From contig QZKO01000059.1 in NCBI GenBank assembly GCA_003599505.1, positions 1-40,990 on the forward strand: 40,990 nt of DNA, written 5' to 3'. Below the pieces are notes generated by a model that saw only the letters and a program-made list of their open reading frames with translations, was not told the origin of the DNA and did no database searches. Positions 33,277 to 40,990 of this stretch are shown one piece after another (within the stretch, counting starts at the first letter, position 1; each line of letters begins with the position of its first letter). This stretch comes from Nitrospiraceae bacterium. Its GTDB lineage: Bacteria > Nitrospirota > Thermodesulfovibrionia > UBA6902. Position numbers and translations under genes: made by a program.

Positions 33277-34272
33277 TTGTCGAAAAAGCGGGTTCTCAGC
33301 GGAATACAGCCGAGCGGCAGGCTCCATATCGGCAATCTTGTAGGCGCATTGCAGAACTGGGTCAGGCTGCAGGACCAGTATGAATGTTATTATTTCATTG
33401 CCGACTGGCATGCCCTTACAACCCGGTATGACGACACATCAAGGATAAAAGAATTCATCAAAGACGTCCTTGTCAACTGCCTTGCCGCGGGACTCGACCC
33501 TGAGAAGGCAACGGTCTTTCTGCAGTCACATGTCCTCGAACACGCGGAGCTTCATGTCCTGCTTTCAATGATAACCCCGCTGGGCTGGCTTGAACGCGTC
33601 CCGACTTACAAGGAGAAACAGGAGCAGATAACCGACAAGGACCTCAATACATACGGCTTCCTGGGATATCCGCTCCTGCAATCAGCGGACATCCTGGTTT
33701 ACAGGGCCGATTATGTCCCCGTCGGCGTCGACCAGGTGCCTCACCTTGAGATTACCCGTGAAATTTGCAGAAGGTTCAATAACTTCTACGGTGAAACATT
33801 CCCCGAACCCGAGGCGCTGCTGACCGAGTTCCCGAAAGTGCCCGGAACAGACGGGAGGAAAATGAGCAAGTCCTATAACAACTGCATTTTCCTCTCGGAC
33901 TCACCGCAGGAAGTCGAGCATAAAATTAAGACCATGATGACGGACCCCCAGAGGATAAAACGCACTGACAAAGGCGATCCTGAAAAATCGCCCGTCTACC
34001 ATCTGCACAAGATATTCTCATCGAGAGAAGAACAGGACAGGATCGTCGAGGGATGCGTCACCGCGGGCATCGGCTGCATTGACTGTAAAAAGGTTTTAAT
34101 AAAAAATCTCTTCGCAGTATTGGAGCCGATATGGGAAAGACGCAGGTATTTCATGGAGCGGCCCGACACCCTTGAAGATATTATCTCGGCCGGGTCGAAA
34201 AAGGCCGGGGAAATCTCTTCTGAAACAATGAAGCAGGTAAGGCAGGCAATGAACCTCGACGGTCTGAAGTAA
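33277..34272 (+). CDS. trpS: tryptophanyl-tRNA synthetase
   Basis: A 331-residue class I synthetase that charges tRNA-Trp. The start is TTG at 33277, eight bases after AAGGAG; it begins S-K-K-R-V-L-S-G-I-Q-P-S-G-R-L-H-I-G-N with the HIGH-equivalent at 17-20. The KMSKS loop is at 195-199 in G-R-K-M-S-K-S-Y-N-N. Near residue 260 it has C-V-T-A-G-I-G-C-I-D-C, i.e. C-x6-C-x2-C. This equals three of the four Cys ligands of the 4Fe-4S site described in Thermotoga TrpRS (C-x22-C-x6-C-x2-C), but the upstream Cys is missing, so cluster binding is doubtful. Confidence 0.96.
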   Translation: MSKKRVLSGIQPSGRLHIGNLVGALQNWVRLQDQYECYYFIADWHALTTRYDDTSRIKEFIKDVLVNCLAAGLDPEKATVFLQSHVLEHAELHVLLSMITPLGWLERVPTYKEKQEQITDKDLNTYGFLGYPLLQSADILVYRADYVPVGVDQVPHLEITREICRRFNNFYGETFPEPEALLTEFPKVPGTDGRKMSKSYNNCIFLSDSPQEVEHKIKTMMTDPQRIKRTDKGDPEKSPVYHLHKIFSSREEQDRIVEGCVTAGIGCIDCKKVLIKNLFAVLEPIWERRRYFMERPDTLEDIISAGSKKAGEISSETMKQVRQAMNLDGLK

Positions 34273-34352
34273 ATCCGTTTTATTGCAAATATTAGGGCGG
34301 ATTCTTTAAGATAATTAGATGGTTAATAAATTATTCTCCCTGTCAGCGTGTC

Positions 34353-34964
34353 ATGCGTAAACTTATCATCGGTCTTTCAATCCTGCTTTACGCGCTGTCG
34401 GGGATTTTTATATTTAAGGCATTAACAATTCCTGCCCCCGATACCCGTTCAGAAGAGCGGCAGGCCGGCGACCAGGCCCTGGTTAAAGAACTGCAGGCAA
34501 AGATTGCGACACTTGAGAACAACCGCTCAACCGGAGATAAAGAAGCCGGGCCCGATGCTGAAATCAAAAGATCCCCGCAGGAAGTAAAAGTCTTGGCTGT
34601 CTTTGATGGGGGGACATTTAATTCCGGACACGTTGTCATGGATGAAAACATGATGAATTCCATAAAAGAATTATCACGGAATATCCTGGCGTCTCCTGAA
34701 CACAGGGTAGTAGTCGAAGGCCATACCGACAACATGCCTATCAGGCCTTCACCCGGAAAACAGTACAGTGACAATACGGATCTGTCATATTTCAGGGCCA
34801 AAGCCGTTGCCCGGATATTGATGGAAGAGGGTGTGCCTGATGGACGCATCACTGTAACCGGTTACGGCGACACCCGTCCCATAGCCTCTAACGACACTGT
34901 CGAGGGCAGGGCCAAAAACCGCAGGGTCGAGGTAAAGCTTATCCCGCAAGACAAGGAGCCTTAG
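34353..34964 (+). CDS. OmpA-family peptidoglycan-binding protein
   Basis: A 203-residue envelope protein. Residues 4-24 form an uncleaved hydrophobic anchor or signal (I-I-G-L-S-I-L-L-Y-A-L-S-G-I-F-I-F). A charged helical linker follows, then an OmpA/MotB domain (about 77-199) with V-V-V-E-G-H-T-D-N-M-P-I, L-S-Y-F-R-A-K-A-V-A-R-I-L, G-Y-G-D-T-R-P-I-A-S-N and G-R-A-K-N-R-R-V-E-V, which bind diaminopimelate in peptidoglycan. The start lacks a strong ribosome site. It is 4 bases before the ExeA-like ATPase, so the two probably work together at the cell wall. Confidence 0.88.
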   Translation: MRKLIIGLSILLYALSGIFIFKALTIPAPDTRSEERQAGDQALVKELQAKIATLENNRSTGDKEAGPDAEIKRSPQEVKVLAVFDGGTFNSGHVVMDENMMNSIKELSRNILASPEHRVVVEGHTDNMPIRPSPGKQYSDNTDLSYFRAKAVARILMEEGVPDGRITVTGYGDTRPIASNDTVEGRAKNRRVEVKLIPQDKEP

Positions 34965-34968
34965 ATAT

Positions 34969-36141
34969 ATGTACACTGAGCATTTCGGACTTAAAGCACT
35001 GCCTTTTGAAAATGTGCCCGACCCCGCCTTCTTTTTTGATGAAGGTGAATATCACAGGGTCCGCCAGCGGATAACGGAATCATTAAGGTCCGGACGCGGA
35101 TTGCAGGTCGTAACAGGACCTATAGGGTCAGGCAAGACAACCCTCAGTCAGATGATAAAATCCGATTTTTCCCGTGAGACAAAGCTCATATGGATGGCGG
35201 AACCGCCGGGAAACAGCCTGGACCTTTTCCTGTTTATTGCGCAGGAGCTGGGTCTGAAGCCGTCGACATCCGAGAGGGTTTTTATTTTACGGGACATCAA
35301 GGACGCCCTCCTGAAAATGAATTCCGAAGGCGGAAACTGTCTGCTTATAATCGATGAATCACATCTGATGGAGGATGACGTGATCAACGGCATCCGGTTG
35401 CTGAACAATCTTGAGGAGGGGGCGACCAAACTCATACAGATACTTCTGCTCGGCCAGGAGGAGTTTATGGAAATTATAAAGAGGCCGGAGATGGAGCCTT
35501 TCAAACAGCGTATCGCGACTCTCGAAATTTTAGGGAGGATGACCGGGGACAGGATACGCGAGTACGTCTCGCACCGCATCCACGTGGCCGGGGGGCAGCC
35601 TTCCATATTTACGGATACAGGATGGGAGGCCCTGGTCCTGGCCTTTGATACAGGAGGAGCGCCCCGCATGGTCAATTCTCTATGCGACAGGGCGCTCTAC
35701 ACGGCCTTTGAAAGAAAGAAAACAGCGGCGGACGTCCATGACGTCTATGAAGCCACCAAAACACTGGGGATAGGCAAAAAGGTTTTTCATTATATTGTCG
35801 CCCTCAATACCGCTGAGAGAAAAATCCAGCCCCTCCCCTCTGTGGAAGACGCTCCTGTCCGGAAAACTGAACAACCTGTCACTGAGCGAATAACGCCGGT
35901 GAAGAAAGAACCCGGCAACACTGTGAAACAGGCGGGTAAACGGACCGAAGCCTTTCAGTCCCCCCGCAGGGCGCTTGATATCGGGGCAATCAGCTTTTCA
36001 AAAGAGCGGAAATCCCTGAAAGTCCCTGCGCTTGTCCTTTTGTCCTCCGTAGCGGCGCTCGTTTTAAGCATCTTTTTCTTCTGTCAGAAGTCCCAATCCT
36101 ATGACCTGCCGGCATGCCTGATGGAATTAATCGGTTTTTAG
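34969..36141 (+). CDS. ExeA/GspA-like AAA ATPase with C-terminal membrane helix
   Basis: A 390-residue ATPase. The N-terminus Y-T-E-H-F-G-L-K-A-L-P-F-E-N-V-P-D-P is the ExeA hallmark. Walker A G-P-I-G-S-G-K-T-T is at 50-58 and Walker B C-L-L-I-I-D-E-S-H at 124-132. An R-I motif region and lid (F-K-Q-R-I-A-T, G-G-A-P-R-M-V-N-S-L-C-D-R-A-L) follow. A Pro/Glu/Lys-rich linker (about 285-345) leads to one membrane helix (V-P-A-L-V-L-L-S-S-V-A-A-L-V-L-S-I-F-F-F) near residue 353 and a tail of only ~20 residues. ExeA proteins in type II secretion end in a peptidoglycan-binding domain; here it is missing and the neighbouring OmpA-like protein may supply it. Confidence 0.88.
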   Translation: MYTEHFGLKALPFENVPDPAFFFDEGEYHRVRQRITESLRSGRGLQVVTGPIGSGKTTLSQMIKSDFSRETKLIWMAEPPGNSLDLFLFIAQELGLKPSTSERVFILRDIKDALLKMNSEGGNCLLIIDESHLMEDDVINGIRLLNNLEEGATKLIQILLLGQEEFMEIIKRPEMEPFKQRIATLEILGRMTGDRIREYVSHRIHVAGGQPSIFTDTGWEALVLAFDTGGAPRMVNSLCDRALYTAFERKKTAADVHDVYEATKTLGIGKKVFHYIVALNTAERKIQPLPSVEDAPVRKTEQPVTERITPVKKEPGNTVKQAGKRTEAFQSPRRALDIGAISFSKERKSLKVPALVLLSSVAALVLSIFFFCQKSQSYDLPACLMELIGF

Positions 36142-36177
36142 ACAACAAGTCGTGCCATATTCCCCTTTGCCATCATG

Positions 36178-36206
36178 AAGACAAACAGGGAATTTCATGT
36201 GATAAT
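36178..36206 (+). promoter_or_regulatory. possible promoter for the phosphohexomutase gene
   Basis: AAGACA-N17-GATAAT lies 35 bases before the start codon at 36241. The match is moderate and no other promoter is evident in the 96-base gap. Confidence 0.4.
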
Positions 36207-36240
36207 ATAGAAATCAATCTGAAAAAATGCCGGAGGTTTG

Positions 36241-37869
36241 ATGATTAAGGAATTTGAAAACGCCGCCGCGTGCTGGAGAGAAATCCTGTCGGACGTTTCG
36301 AAGGACACGGGGTTATTGTCGGTTATCGAAAAGTTTGCAAGGGAAAGCGCCGCCCCCGCAAAAATTGTATTCGGGACCTCGGGATGGAGAGGGGAGATCG
36401 GAACGGATTACACTTTCAATAATGTCAGGATCGTTACCTCGGCCATAATTGAAATGTTCAGGGGGAGCGACCCGTCAGTAATGAACGCTATGGGCGCGGC
36501 CGGTTTTGAAGATATAAAAAAGAGGGGGATCATTGTCGGGCATGACAACAGGTTCCTCGGCAGGGATTTCGCGATGGAGGTTATCGGGCTTCTGCAGAAG
36601 GAAGGGATAAAAACCTGGTATGCCGGAGAGGCGATTACCCCTGAGTTTTCAGCAGGCATCGAAATGCTGAACGCGGCATGCTCCATTAATCTTACCCCGT
36701 CCCACAATCCCGCTAATTACGGAGGGTTCAAATTCAACCCCTCGGACGGGGGCCCGGCAGGGGCCGAAATTACGGCAAGGATAGAGGATATAGCAAACAG
36801 GATGATGACCGTGAGACCTGTGCTTCAGCCTGTTCAGCCGGCGGAGATTGAAAAGGTCGATCTCACACAGTTGTATATCAATTATATAACCGGAAGAGGT
36901 ACCGTGGACTTAAAGAGGGTCCGTGATTTTGTCGACAATGAAGATTGCGTCATTTGCATAGACAATGTTCACGGCGCGACAAGGGGACGGATCCGGAAAA
37001 TAATCGGCGAAAGCCCTAAGATAAAATATTTAAGGACTGAAGACGATTACCTGTTCGGAGGAGTAGCGCCGGAGCCCTCGGACAGTAATATGAAGGGACT
37101 GAAGGAAATCCTGAAAGGCAGCAACGCCCGGTTCAGGCTCGGTGTCATCATGGACCCTGACGGCGACCGTATCCGGCACGCGGATGAAAAGCGGATAATC
37201 CCCATGAACTACTTCGGCGCGATGGCGCTGCACTTTCTCCATGTGCATAAAGGGTTCAGAGGAGTTGCGGCCAAATCCGTCGGGACAAGCAACCTTGTTA
37301 ATGCCGTCGCGGAAAAACTCGGGATACCTGTGAGAGAAACAAGTGTGGGGTTCAAAAATTTCAGGCCTTACATGATTAGCGGAGCGCGGGAAAAAGCCAT
37401 TGTCTGCTTTGAAGAATCCGACGGCATCTCAGGATATAACCATACCCTTGAAAAAGACGCCCTTTTCGGCGTCCTCCTCGCCGTTGAAATGATGGCGGTT
37501 ACAGGCAAGAACCTTAGCGATTACCTTAAAGATATCATGGATGAATTCGGATACTATTATCCCGACCGGTCCGGAATCGACGTTGACAGGTCCCTTGCCG
37601 GAGAGCCCCTCCTGAAGAAACTCTCGGTCATCAGGAATAAGTGCAAGGCCGGGACAGCCGTTAATATAGACGGGGACCTGAAGACCGTGAAGGAAGTCAT
37701 TACCGTGGACGGCACAAAACTGGTTTTTGATGACGGATCATGGCTCATGATAAGACCTTCCGGCACGGAACCCAAGGTGAGGTTTTACATTGAAGCAAGG
37801 ACAGAGGAGGGGAAGAAGGCGGTGTTTGCAGCGGCTGAAAGGATGACGAGAGAGGCGCTCTTCGAGTAG
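36241..37869 (+). CDS. alpha-D-phosphohexomutase (phosphoglucomutase/phosphomannomutase)
   Basis: A 542-residue enzyme that moves phosphate between C1 and C6 of hexose phosphates. Motifs in order: F-G-T-S-G-W-R-G near the start, the phosphoserine loop L-T-P-S-H-N-P-A-N-Y-G-G-F-K-F, the metal loop D-P-D-G-D-R-I, the sugar-binding E-E-S-D-G-I-S-G and the phosphate-binding R-P-S-G-T-E-P-K. The E-E-S-D-G-I variant does not decide between glucose and mannose (G-E-M-S-G is typical of PMM/PGM). GGAGG precedes ATG 36241; an upstream in-frame TTG at 36238 is less likely. The stop codon TAG lies inside a palindromic repeat. It may feed sugar phosphate to the dTDP-rhamnose pathway, but it is not linked to it. 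Confidence 0.9.
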   Translation: MIKEFENAAACWREILSDVSKDTGLLSVIEKFARESAAPAKIVFGTSGWRGEIGTDYTFNNVRIVTSAIIEMFRGSDPSVMNAMGAAGFEDIKKRGIIVGHDNRFLGRDFAMEVIGLLQKEGIKTWYAGEAITPEFSAGIEMLNAACSINLTPSHNPANYGGFKFNPSDGGPAGAEITARIEDIANRMMTVRPVLQPVQPAEIEKVDLTQLYINYITGRGTVDLKRVRDFVDNEDCVICIDNVHGATRGRIRKIIGESPKIKYLRTEDDYLFGGVAPEPSDSNMKGLKEILKGSNARFRLGVIMDPDGDRIRHADEKRIIPMNYFGAMALHFLHVHKGFRGVAAKSVGTSNLVNAVAEKLGIPVRETSVGFKNFRPYMISGAREKAIVCFEESDGISGYNHTLEKDALFGVLLAVEMMAVTGKNLSDYLKDIMDEFGYYYPDRSGIDVDRSLAGEPLLKKLSVIRNKCKAGTAVNIDGDLKTVKEVITVDGTKLVFDDGSWLMIRPSGTEPKVRFYIEARTEEGKKAVFAAAERMTREALFE

Positions 37870-37894
37870 GGACGACCCGGCGGGTTGCCCCTAC
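37866..37894. repeat. REP-like palindrome across the phosphohexomutase stop codon
   Basis: GTAGGGACGACCC and GGGTTGCCCCTAC pair with one mismatch and one G-U pair around a 3-base loop. It begins GTAGGGAC, as does the hairpin at 14803. The stop codon TAG of the upstream gene is part of the left arm. Confidence 0.65.
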
Positions 37895-37933
37895 TTTGAT
37901 TAAAAAACTGCCGATAGTGTATATTTTCATGTC

Positions 37934-38818
37934 ATGGAAAAAGTAATTCTTAAAACGGAAATGCCTGACGTCGGCGCCCCGCGGCGCGGCAAGGTCAGGG
38001 ACATCTATGATCTCGGTGATTATCTGCTGCTCGTGGTGACGGACAGGGTCTCCGCGTTTGACGTTGTGTTGCCCGGCGGTATCCCCGGAAAGGGAAAAGT
38101 CCTTACCGCCATATCCGTATTCTGGTTCAGAATGATGGAGGACATAGTCGGCAACCATATTATCGCGACCGACGTGAAAGACTTTCCTCAGGCGCTTCAC
38201 AAATACAGAGAGACGCTCGAAGGCCGGAGCCTCCTGGTAAAAAAGGCAAAGGTCGTGCCAGTTGAATGCATAGTCCGGGGCTATCTTTCAGGAAGCGGCT
38301 GGAAATCGTACCGGGAAGACGGCGCTGTCTGCGGCATAAAGCTCCCGGCAGGCCTGCTTGAATCCTCAAAAATTGAACAGCCTGTTTTCACCCCGAGCAC
38401 AAAGGCCGAAGCAGGGCACGATATCAATATACCGTTCGATGAAATGAAAAAGATTGTCGGCGATAATACCGCGCTGAAGCTTAAAGACCTGACATTGAAA
38501 ATATACGAAAGGGCAAGAGACTATGCCCAAAAAAAAGGTATAATCATCGCCGACACGAAGATGGAATTTGGAATTTTAAATGATCAGGTAATAATCATTG
38601 ACGAGCTGCTCACCCCTGATTCTTCCCGCTTCTGGAGTGTAAAAAAATATGCCCCTGGAAAAAGCCAGGACAGCTTTGACAAGCAGATTGTAAGGGATTA
38701 TCTGCTGACCCTGGACTGGGACCAGACCCCGCCGGGGCCGGAGCTTCCTCCTGATATAGTGAAGAAAACTTCTGAAAGGTATCAGGAAATATTGCGGATA
38801 TTAACAGGGACAAAATAA
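37934..38818 (+). CDS. purC: phosphoribosylaminoimidazole-succinocarboxamide synthase
   Basis: A 294-residue SAICAR synthase, step 7 of IMP synthesis (CAIR + aspartate + ATP). Motifs are [51 protein letters not shown] and [15 protein letters not shown]. This is the long (~295) form found in many anaerobes and yeast rather than the 240-residue E. coli form. Other pur genes are not in the window. No strong ribosome site. Confidence 0.96.
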   Translation: MEKVILKTEMPDVGAPRRGKVRDIYDLGDYLLLVVTDRVSAFDVVLPGGIPGKGKVLTAISVFWFRMMEDIVGNHIIATDVKDFPQALHKYRETLEGRSLLVKKAKVVPVECIVRGYLSGSGWKSYREDGAVCGIKLPAGLLESSKIEQPVFTPSTKAEAGHDINIPFDEMKKIVGDNTALKLKDLTLKIYERARDYAQKKGIIIADTKMEFGILNDQVIIIDELLTPDSSRFWSVKKYAPGKSQDSFDKQIVRDYLLTLDWDQTPPGPELPPDIVKKTSERYQEILRILTGTK

Positions 38819-38841
38819 TCCCACCTTAGTTGAATAAAACC

Positions 38842-39219
38842 ATGGCCTTCAGGGTAAGCAGAGAGGATTTTGAAAGGCTTGTTGAAAAGGCGCTGGGAAC
38901 ATTGCCTGAAGAATACGGAAGATATTTTACAAATATCACAATCATCGTGGAAGATTACCCGGGCAGAGAGGATACGAGGCGATTAAACTCGAAAAAAGAG
39001 CTCCTGCTCGGGCTTTTCAGCGGCGTGCCATATCCAGGGAAAGGAGGGTTCTTTGATATCCCCTACCCTTTGCCCGACAAAATAATTCTCTTTCAGAAAA
39101 ACATCGAAAATATCTGTTCCACCGAAAAGGAGCTTATCGAACAGATACAGGCGACTCTTATCCACGAAGTCGGCCACTATTTCGGCCTCTCTGAGAGGGA
39201 TTTGAAAAAATATGAGTGA
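38842..39219 (+). CDS. small zincin-like metallopeptidase family protein (PF06262 type)
   Basis: A 125-residue protein from ATG 38842 (a TTG at 38830 is an alternative; neither has a good ribosome site). The start F-R-V-S-R-E-D-F-E-R-L-V-E-K-A-L-G-T-L-P-E-E and the end L-I-H-E-V-G-H-Y-F-G-L-S-E-R-D-L fit the minimal zincin family. The zinc motif is H-E-V-G-H followed by the Y-F-G-L-S-E segment. Family function is not well known. It sits 23 bases after purC and converges on pepA with a 16-base gap. Confidence 0.85.
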   Translation: MAFRVSREDFERLVEKALGTLPEEYGRYFTNITIIVEDYPGREDTRRLNSKKELLLGLFSGVPYPGKGGFFDIPYPLPDKIILFQKNIENICSTEKELIEQIQATLIHEVGHYFGLSERDLKKYE

Positions 39220-39235
39220 GAATTGTCTCATCCAA

Positions 39236-40678
39236 TCAGAGGTTCTTCAGAAAGCCCAGCAGCAGCCTCACCCCTATGCCGGTTGCGCCTTTGGGGATAT
39301 AAGGCCTGTCTTTGTCGGTCCACGCGGTCCCCGCAATATCGAGGTGGACCCAGGGAGTATCGCCTGCGAATTCGCTGAGGAAGTAAGCTGAAGAGACGAG
39401 AGAGCCCGACCTGCCGGAAGTATTTTTCAGGTCCGCGATATCGCTTTTTATATAGTCCCTGTATTCTTCAAAGAGCGGCATCTGCCAGACCCGTTCCGAC
39501 GTTTCCCCTGAAGCCCTTTTCATTTTCTCCATAAGGGCCTCGTCATTTCCCATCATCGCAACGGCTTCATTCCCGAAGGCAATGGAACAGGCGCCGGTCA
39601 GGGTCGCGATATCGATGATTGCAGACGGCTTGAACCGTTTGGCGTATTCAATGGCGTCCGCGACCGTAAGTCTCCCTTCGGCGTCGGTGCTTATGATTTC
39701 AATGCTCTTGCCGCTTATGGTCTTTACCACGTCGCCCGGCTTTGTGGCGCTTCCTCCCGGAAGGTTCTCGGCAGCAGGGAGAACGCAAATCAAATGGACG
39801 GGCAGCTTCATTTCAGAGACCGCTTTCATCACTCCAAGCACTGCGGCGCCTCCTGCCATGTCGTACTTCATCTTTTCCATCCCTTCACCCGGCTTCAGGG
39901 AAATCCCTCCGCTGTCAAAGGTTATGGATTTCCCGATGAGCGTCACGGGCCTGATGTTTTTGCCTTTATAAGCAAGGACGATAAACGCGGGCGGCTCGTC
40001 AGAGCCTTTTGCAACCGACAGGTACGCTCCCATGCCGAGCCTTCCGGCCTCGCTTCTGCCGATTACTTTGACCGACACCCTTTTCAATGAACGCGCGGCC
40101 CTGACAAGCGCTGAAGGCGTCATTATATTTGACGGCGTGTTTACCAGATCACGGGTGAAATGCACGGCGGACGCGGCGGCCCCGGCCCACCTGACCTGCT
40201 TTTGTAAATCTTCGCCGGTGAGGAGCGTGATTTTTTTAATGCCGTTATGATTTTCTTCTTTTTTGTATTTCAGAAACCTGTAATCCGCGAGCAGACACCC
40301 TTCCGTAAAATCCGCCGGAGAAAGATTGAGCGAGGAAATCAAGTGGGTGGAAAGGGCCAGGTCTTTTATCTTCAGATCACGCAGATATGAAGCCGCCCTG
40401 CCCCCGGCCTGCCTCAGTTTCTCAGGTGAAAGCTCCTGCCTTTTACCGAGCCCTATGAGGAGAACGCGCTCAGGTTTTATTTTACCGGACGTGTGAAGAA
40501 GACAGGTTTCATTACGCTTGCCGGCAAATTCTCCCGAAGCCGTCACTTTGCTTATCAGGCCGTTGAGAGACTTGTCGATGTCTTCGTAATATCCCGCGCC
40601 CTTGCCTTCCGGCGCCGGCAGTATCAGGGCGTCACAGGCAAAAGCAGTATCTTTTATGTTCCTTATAAAGACCTTCAT
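39236..40678 (-). CDS. pepA: leucyl aminopeptidase (M17)
   Basis: A 480-residue cytosolic aminopeptidase with two metal ions that removes N-terminal residues. ATG 40678 is chosen because the family start M-K-V-F-I-R-N follows and a GGGAA site precedes; an in-frame upstream start at 40723 would add 15 atypical residues. The catalytic domain has V-T-L-I-G-K-S-I-T-F-D-S-G-G-I-S-L-K-P, M-K-Y-D-M-A-G-G-A-A, and the signature S-T-D-A-E-G-R-L-T (Ser where Asn is usual). Co-directional with the response-regulator gene upstream, 78 bases away. Confidence 0.95.
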   Translation of the reverse strand: MKVFIRNIKDTAFACDALILPAPEGKGAGYYEDIDKSLNGLISKVTASGEFAGKRNETCLLHTSGKIKPERVLLIGLGKRQELSPEKLRQAGGRAASYLRDLKIKDLALSTHLISSLNLSPADFTEGCLLADYRFLKYKKEENHNGIKKITLLTGEDLQKQVRWAGAAASAVHFTRDLVNTPSNIMTPSALVRAARSLKRVSVKVIGRSEAGRLGMGAYLSVAKGSDEPPAFIVLAYKGKNIRPVTLIGKSITFDSGGISLKPGEGMEKMKYDMAGGAAVLGVMKAVSEMKLPVHLICVLPAAENLPGGSATKPGDVVKTISGKSIEIISTDAEGRLTVADAIEYAKRFKPSAIIDIATLTGACSIAFGNEAVAMMGNDEALMEKMKRASGETSERVWQMPLFEEYRDYIKSDIADLKNTSGRSGSLVSSAYFLSEFAGDTPWVHLDIAGTAWTDKDRPYIPKGATGIGVRLLLGFLKNL

Positions 40679-40756
40679 AAGATTCCCGCCAATATGATAA
40701 GCGGGACACGCGGTGATTTTCAAGGGGAAAGCGAAAAAGATGAAGCATTCAGAAAC

Positions 40757-40990
40757 TTAACACTTGCCTTCAATACTTTTGAATGCCGCGTCGACAAGGT
40801 CGACAAGCACTTCGACATCAAACGGTTTCATCAGAAATCCGAAGGCGCCGAGCCTGATGGCCTCCCGTATCATCTCGATTGTCGCGTAGGCAGTCACAAT
40901 TATAACCTCTGTGCCGGGATGTTTCTCCTTAATCCGGCCAAGGACCGTTATGCCGTCAATCTTCGGCATCTTTATATCAAGCAGCACTAA
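40757..40990 (-). CDS. response-regulator receiver domain (cut by window edge)
   Basis: The last 77 codons of a CheY-like receiver. The phospho-acceptor Asp is in L-L-D-I-K-M-P-K-I-D-G; the switch Thr (I-I-V-T-A-Y) and the conserved Lys (G-F-L-M-K-P-F) follow. The protein ends shortly after the domain (I-E-G-K-C), so this is either a stand-alone receiver or the C-terminal domain of a larger protein. The N-terminus is outside the window. No output domain is visible. Confidence 0.85.
   Translation of the reverse strand, partial: LVLLDIKMPKIDGITVLGRIKEKHPGTEVIIVTAYATIEMIREAIRLGAFGFLMKPFDVEVLVDLVDAAFKSIEGKC

Noticed and set aside
1352-40990. CRISPR array or defence island
   Set aside because: No regularly spaced repeats and no Cas, restriction or toxin-antitoxin genes; the entericidin-like lipoprotein alone is not evidence for a toxin system.

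Overview
The window reads as a chromosomal contig from a Gram-negative (diderm) bacterium, most likely an uncultured Nitrospirota / Thermodesulfovibrionia-like or deltaproteobacterial-type lineage. The LPS-export set lptC-lptA-lptB runs directly into rpoN, hpf and rapZ. SMC is present rather than MukB, and there is an archaeal-type membrane LonB protease. Coding density is high, genes often overlap by a few bases, and Arg codons are mostly AGG/AGA. The taxonomic call is an inference from gene content. No rRNA, tRNA, CRISPR array or intact insertion sequence was seen.

Layout. 1-1 kb: two secreted surface-type proteins (one cut by the window edge), then a repeat-rich gap with a (TCTG)n tract. 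1.35-4.9 kb: smc on the minus strand. 5.1-10.75 kb: a tightly packed plus-strand operon lptC-lptA-lptB-rpoN-hpf-rapZ-cysteine desulfurase. 10.7-14.4 kb: the minus-strand rpsO-pnp-M16 peptidase operon. 14.4-18.2 kb: an accessory-looking islet with gene fragments, a REP-like hairpin, an SPL-type radical SAM gene, a dus gene and a short Rho-like ATPase without the RNA-binding domain. 18.2-21.5 kb: a dTDP-rhamnose operon. 21.6-23.0 kb: an aspartase-like gene. 23.1-25.9 kb: a four-gene cluster for a secreted protein (N-rich secreted protein, periplasmic C39 peptidase, Sec-exported protein with a double-glycine leader, beta-barrel). 26.1-28.0 kb: MgtC-like protein, LysR regulator, entericidin-like lipoprotein. 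28.1-31.6 kb: an unrecognised 388-residue protein overlapping a membrane LonB. 31.6-40.99 kb: DedA with a long terminator-containing leader, an M50 protease, trpS, an OmpA-like/ExeA-like pair, a phosphohexomutase, purC, a small zincin, a leucyl aminopeptidase and the end of a response regulator.

How the genes fit together. The lpt genes, the rml genes and possibly the phosphohexomutase serve envelope polysaccharide. The OmpA/ExeA pair and the 23-26 kb cluster concern transport across, or work on, the envelope. The best candidate for an undescribed system is the 23-26 kb cluster. Its C39 peptidase carries its own signal peptide and has no ABC transporter, and the next gene encodes a matching double-glycine substrate that also has a Sec signal. 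An outer-membrane barrel completes the route, which resembles the Fap functional-amyloid layout but is not identical to it. Second-tier candidates are the truncated Rho paralogue, the LonB plus unknown-partner pair, and two or three genes that appear to be transcribed as leaderless mRNAs.
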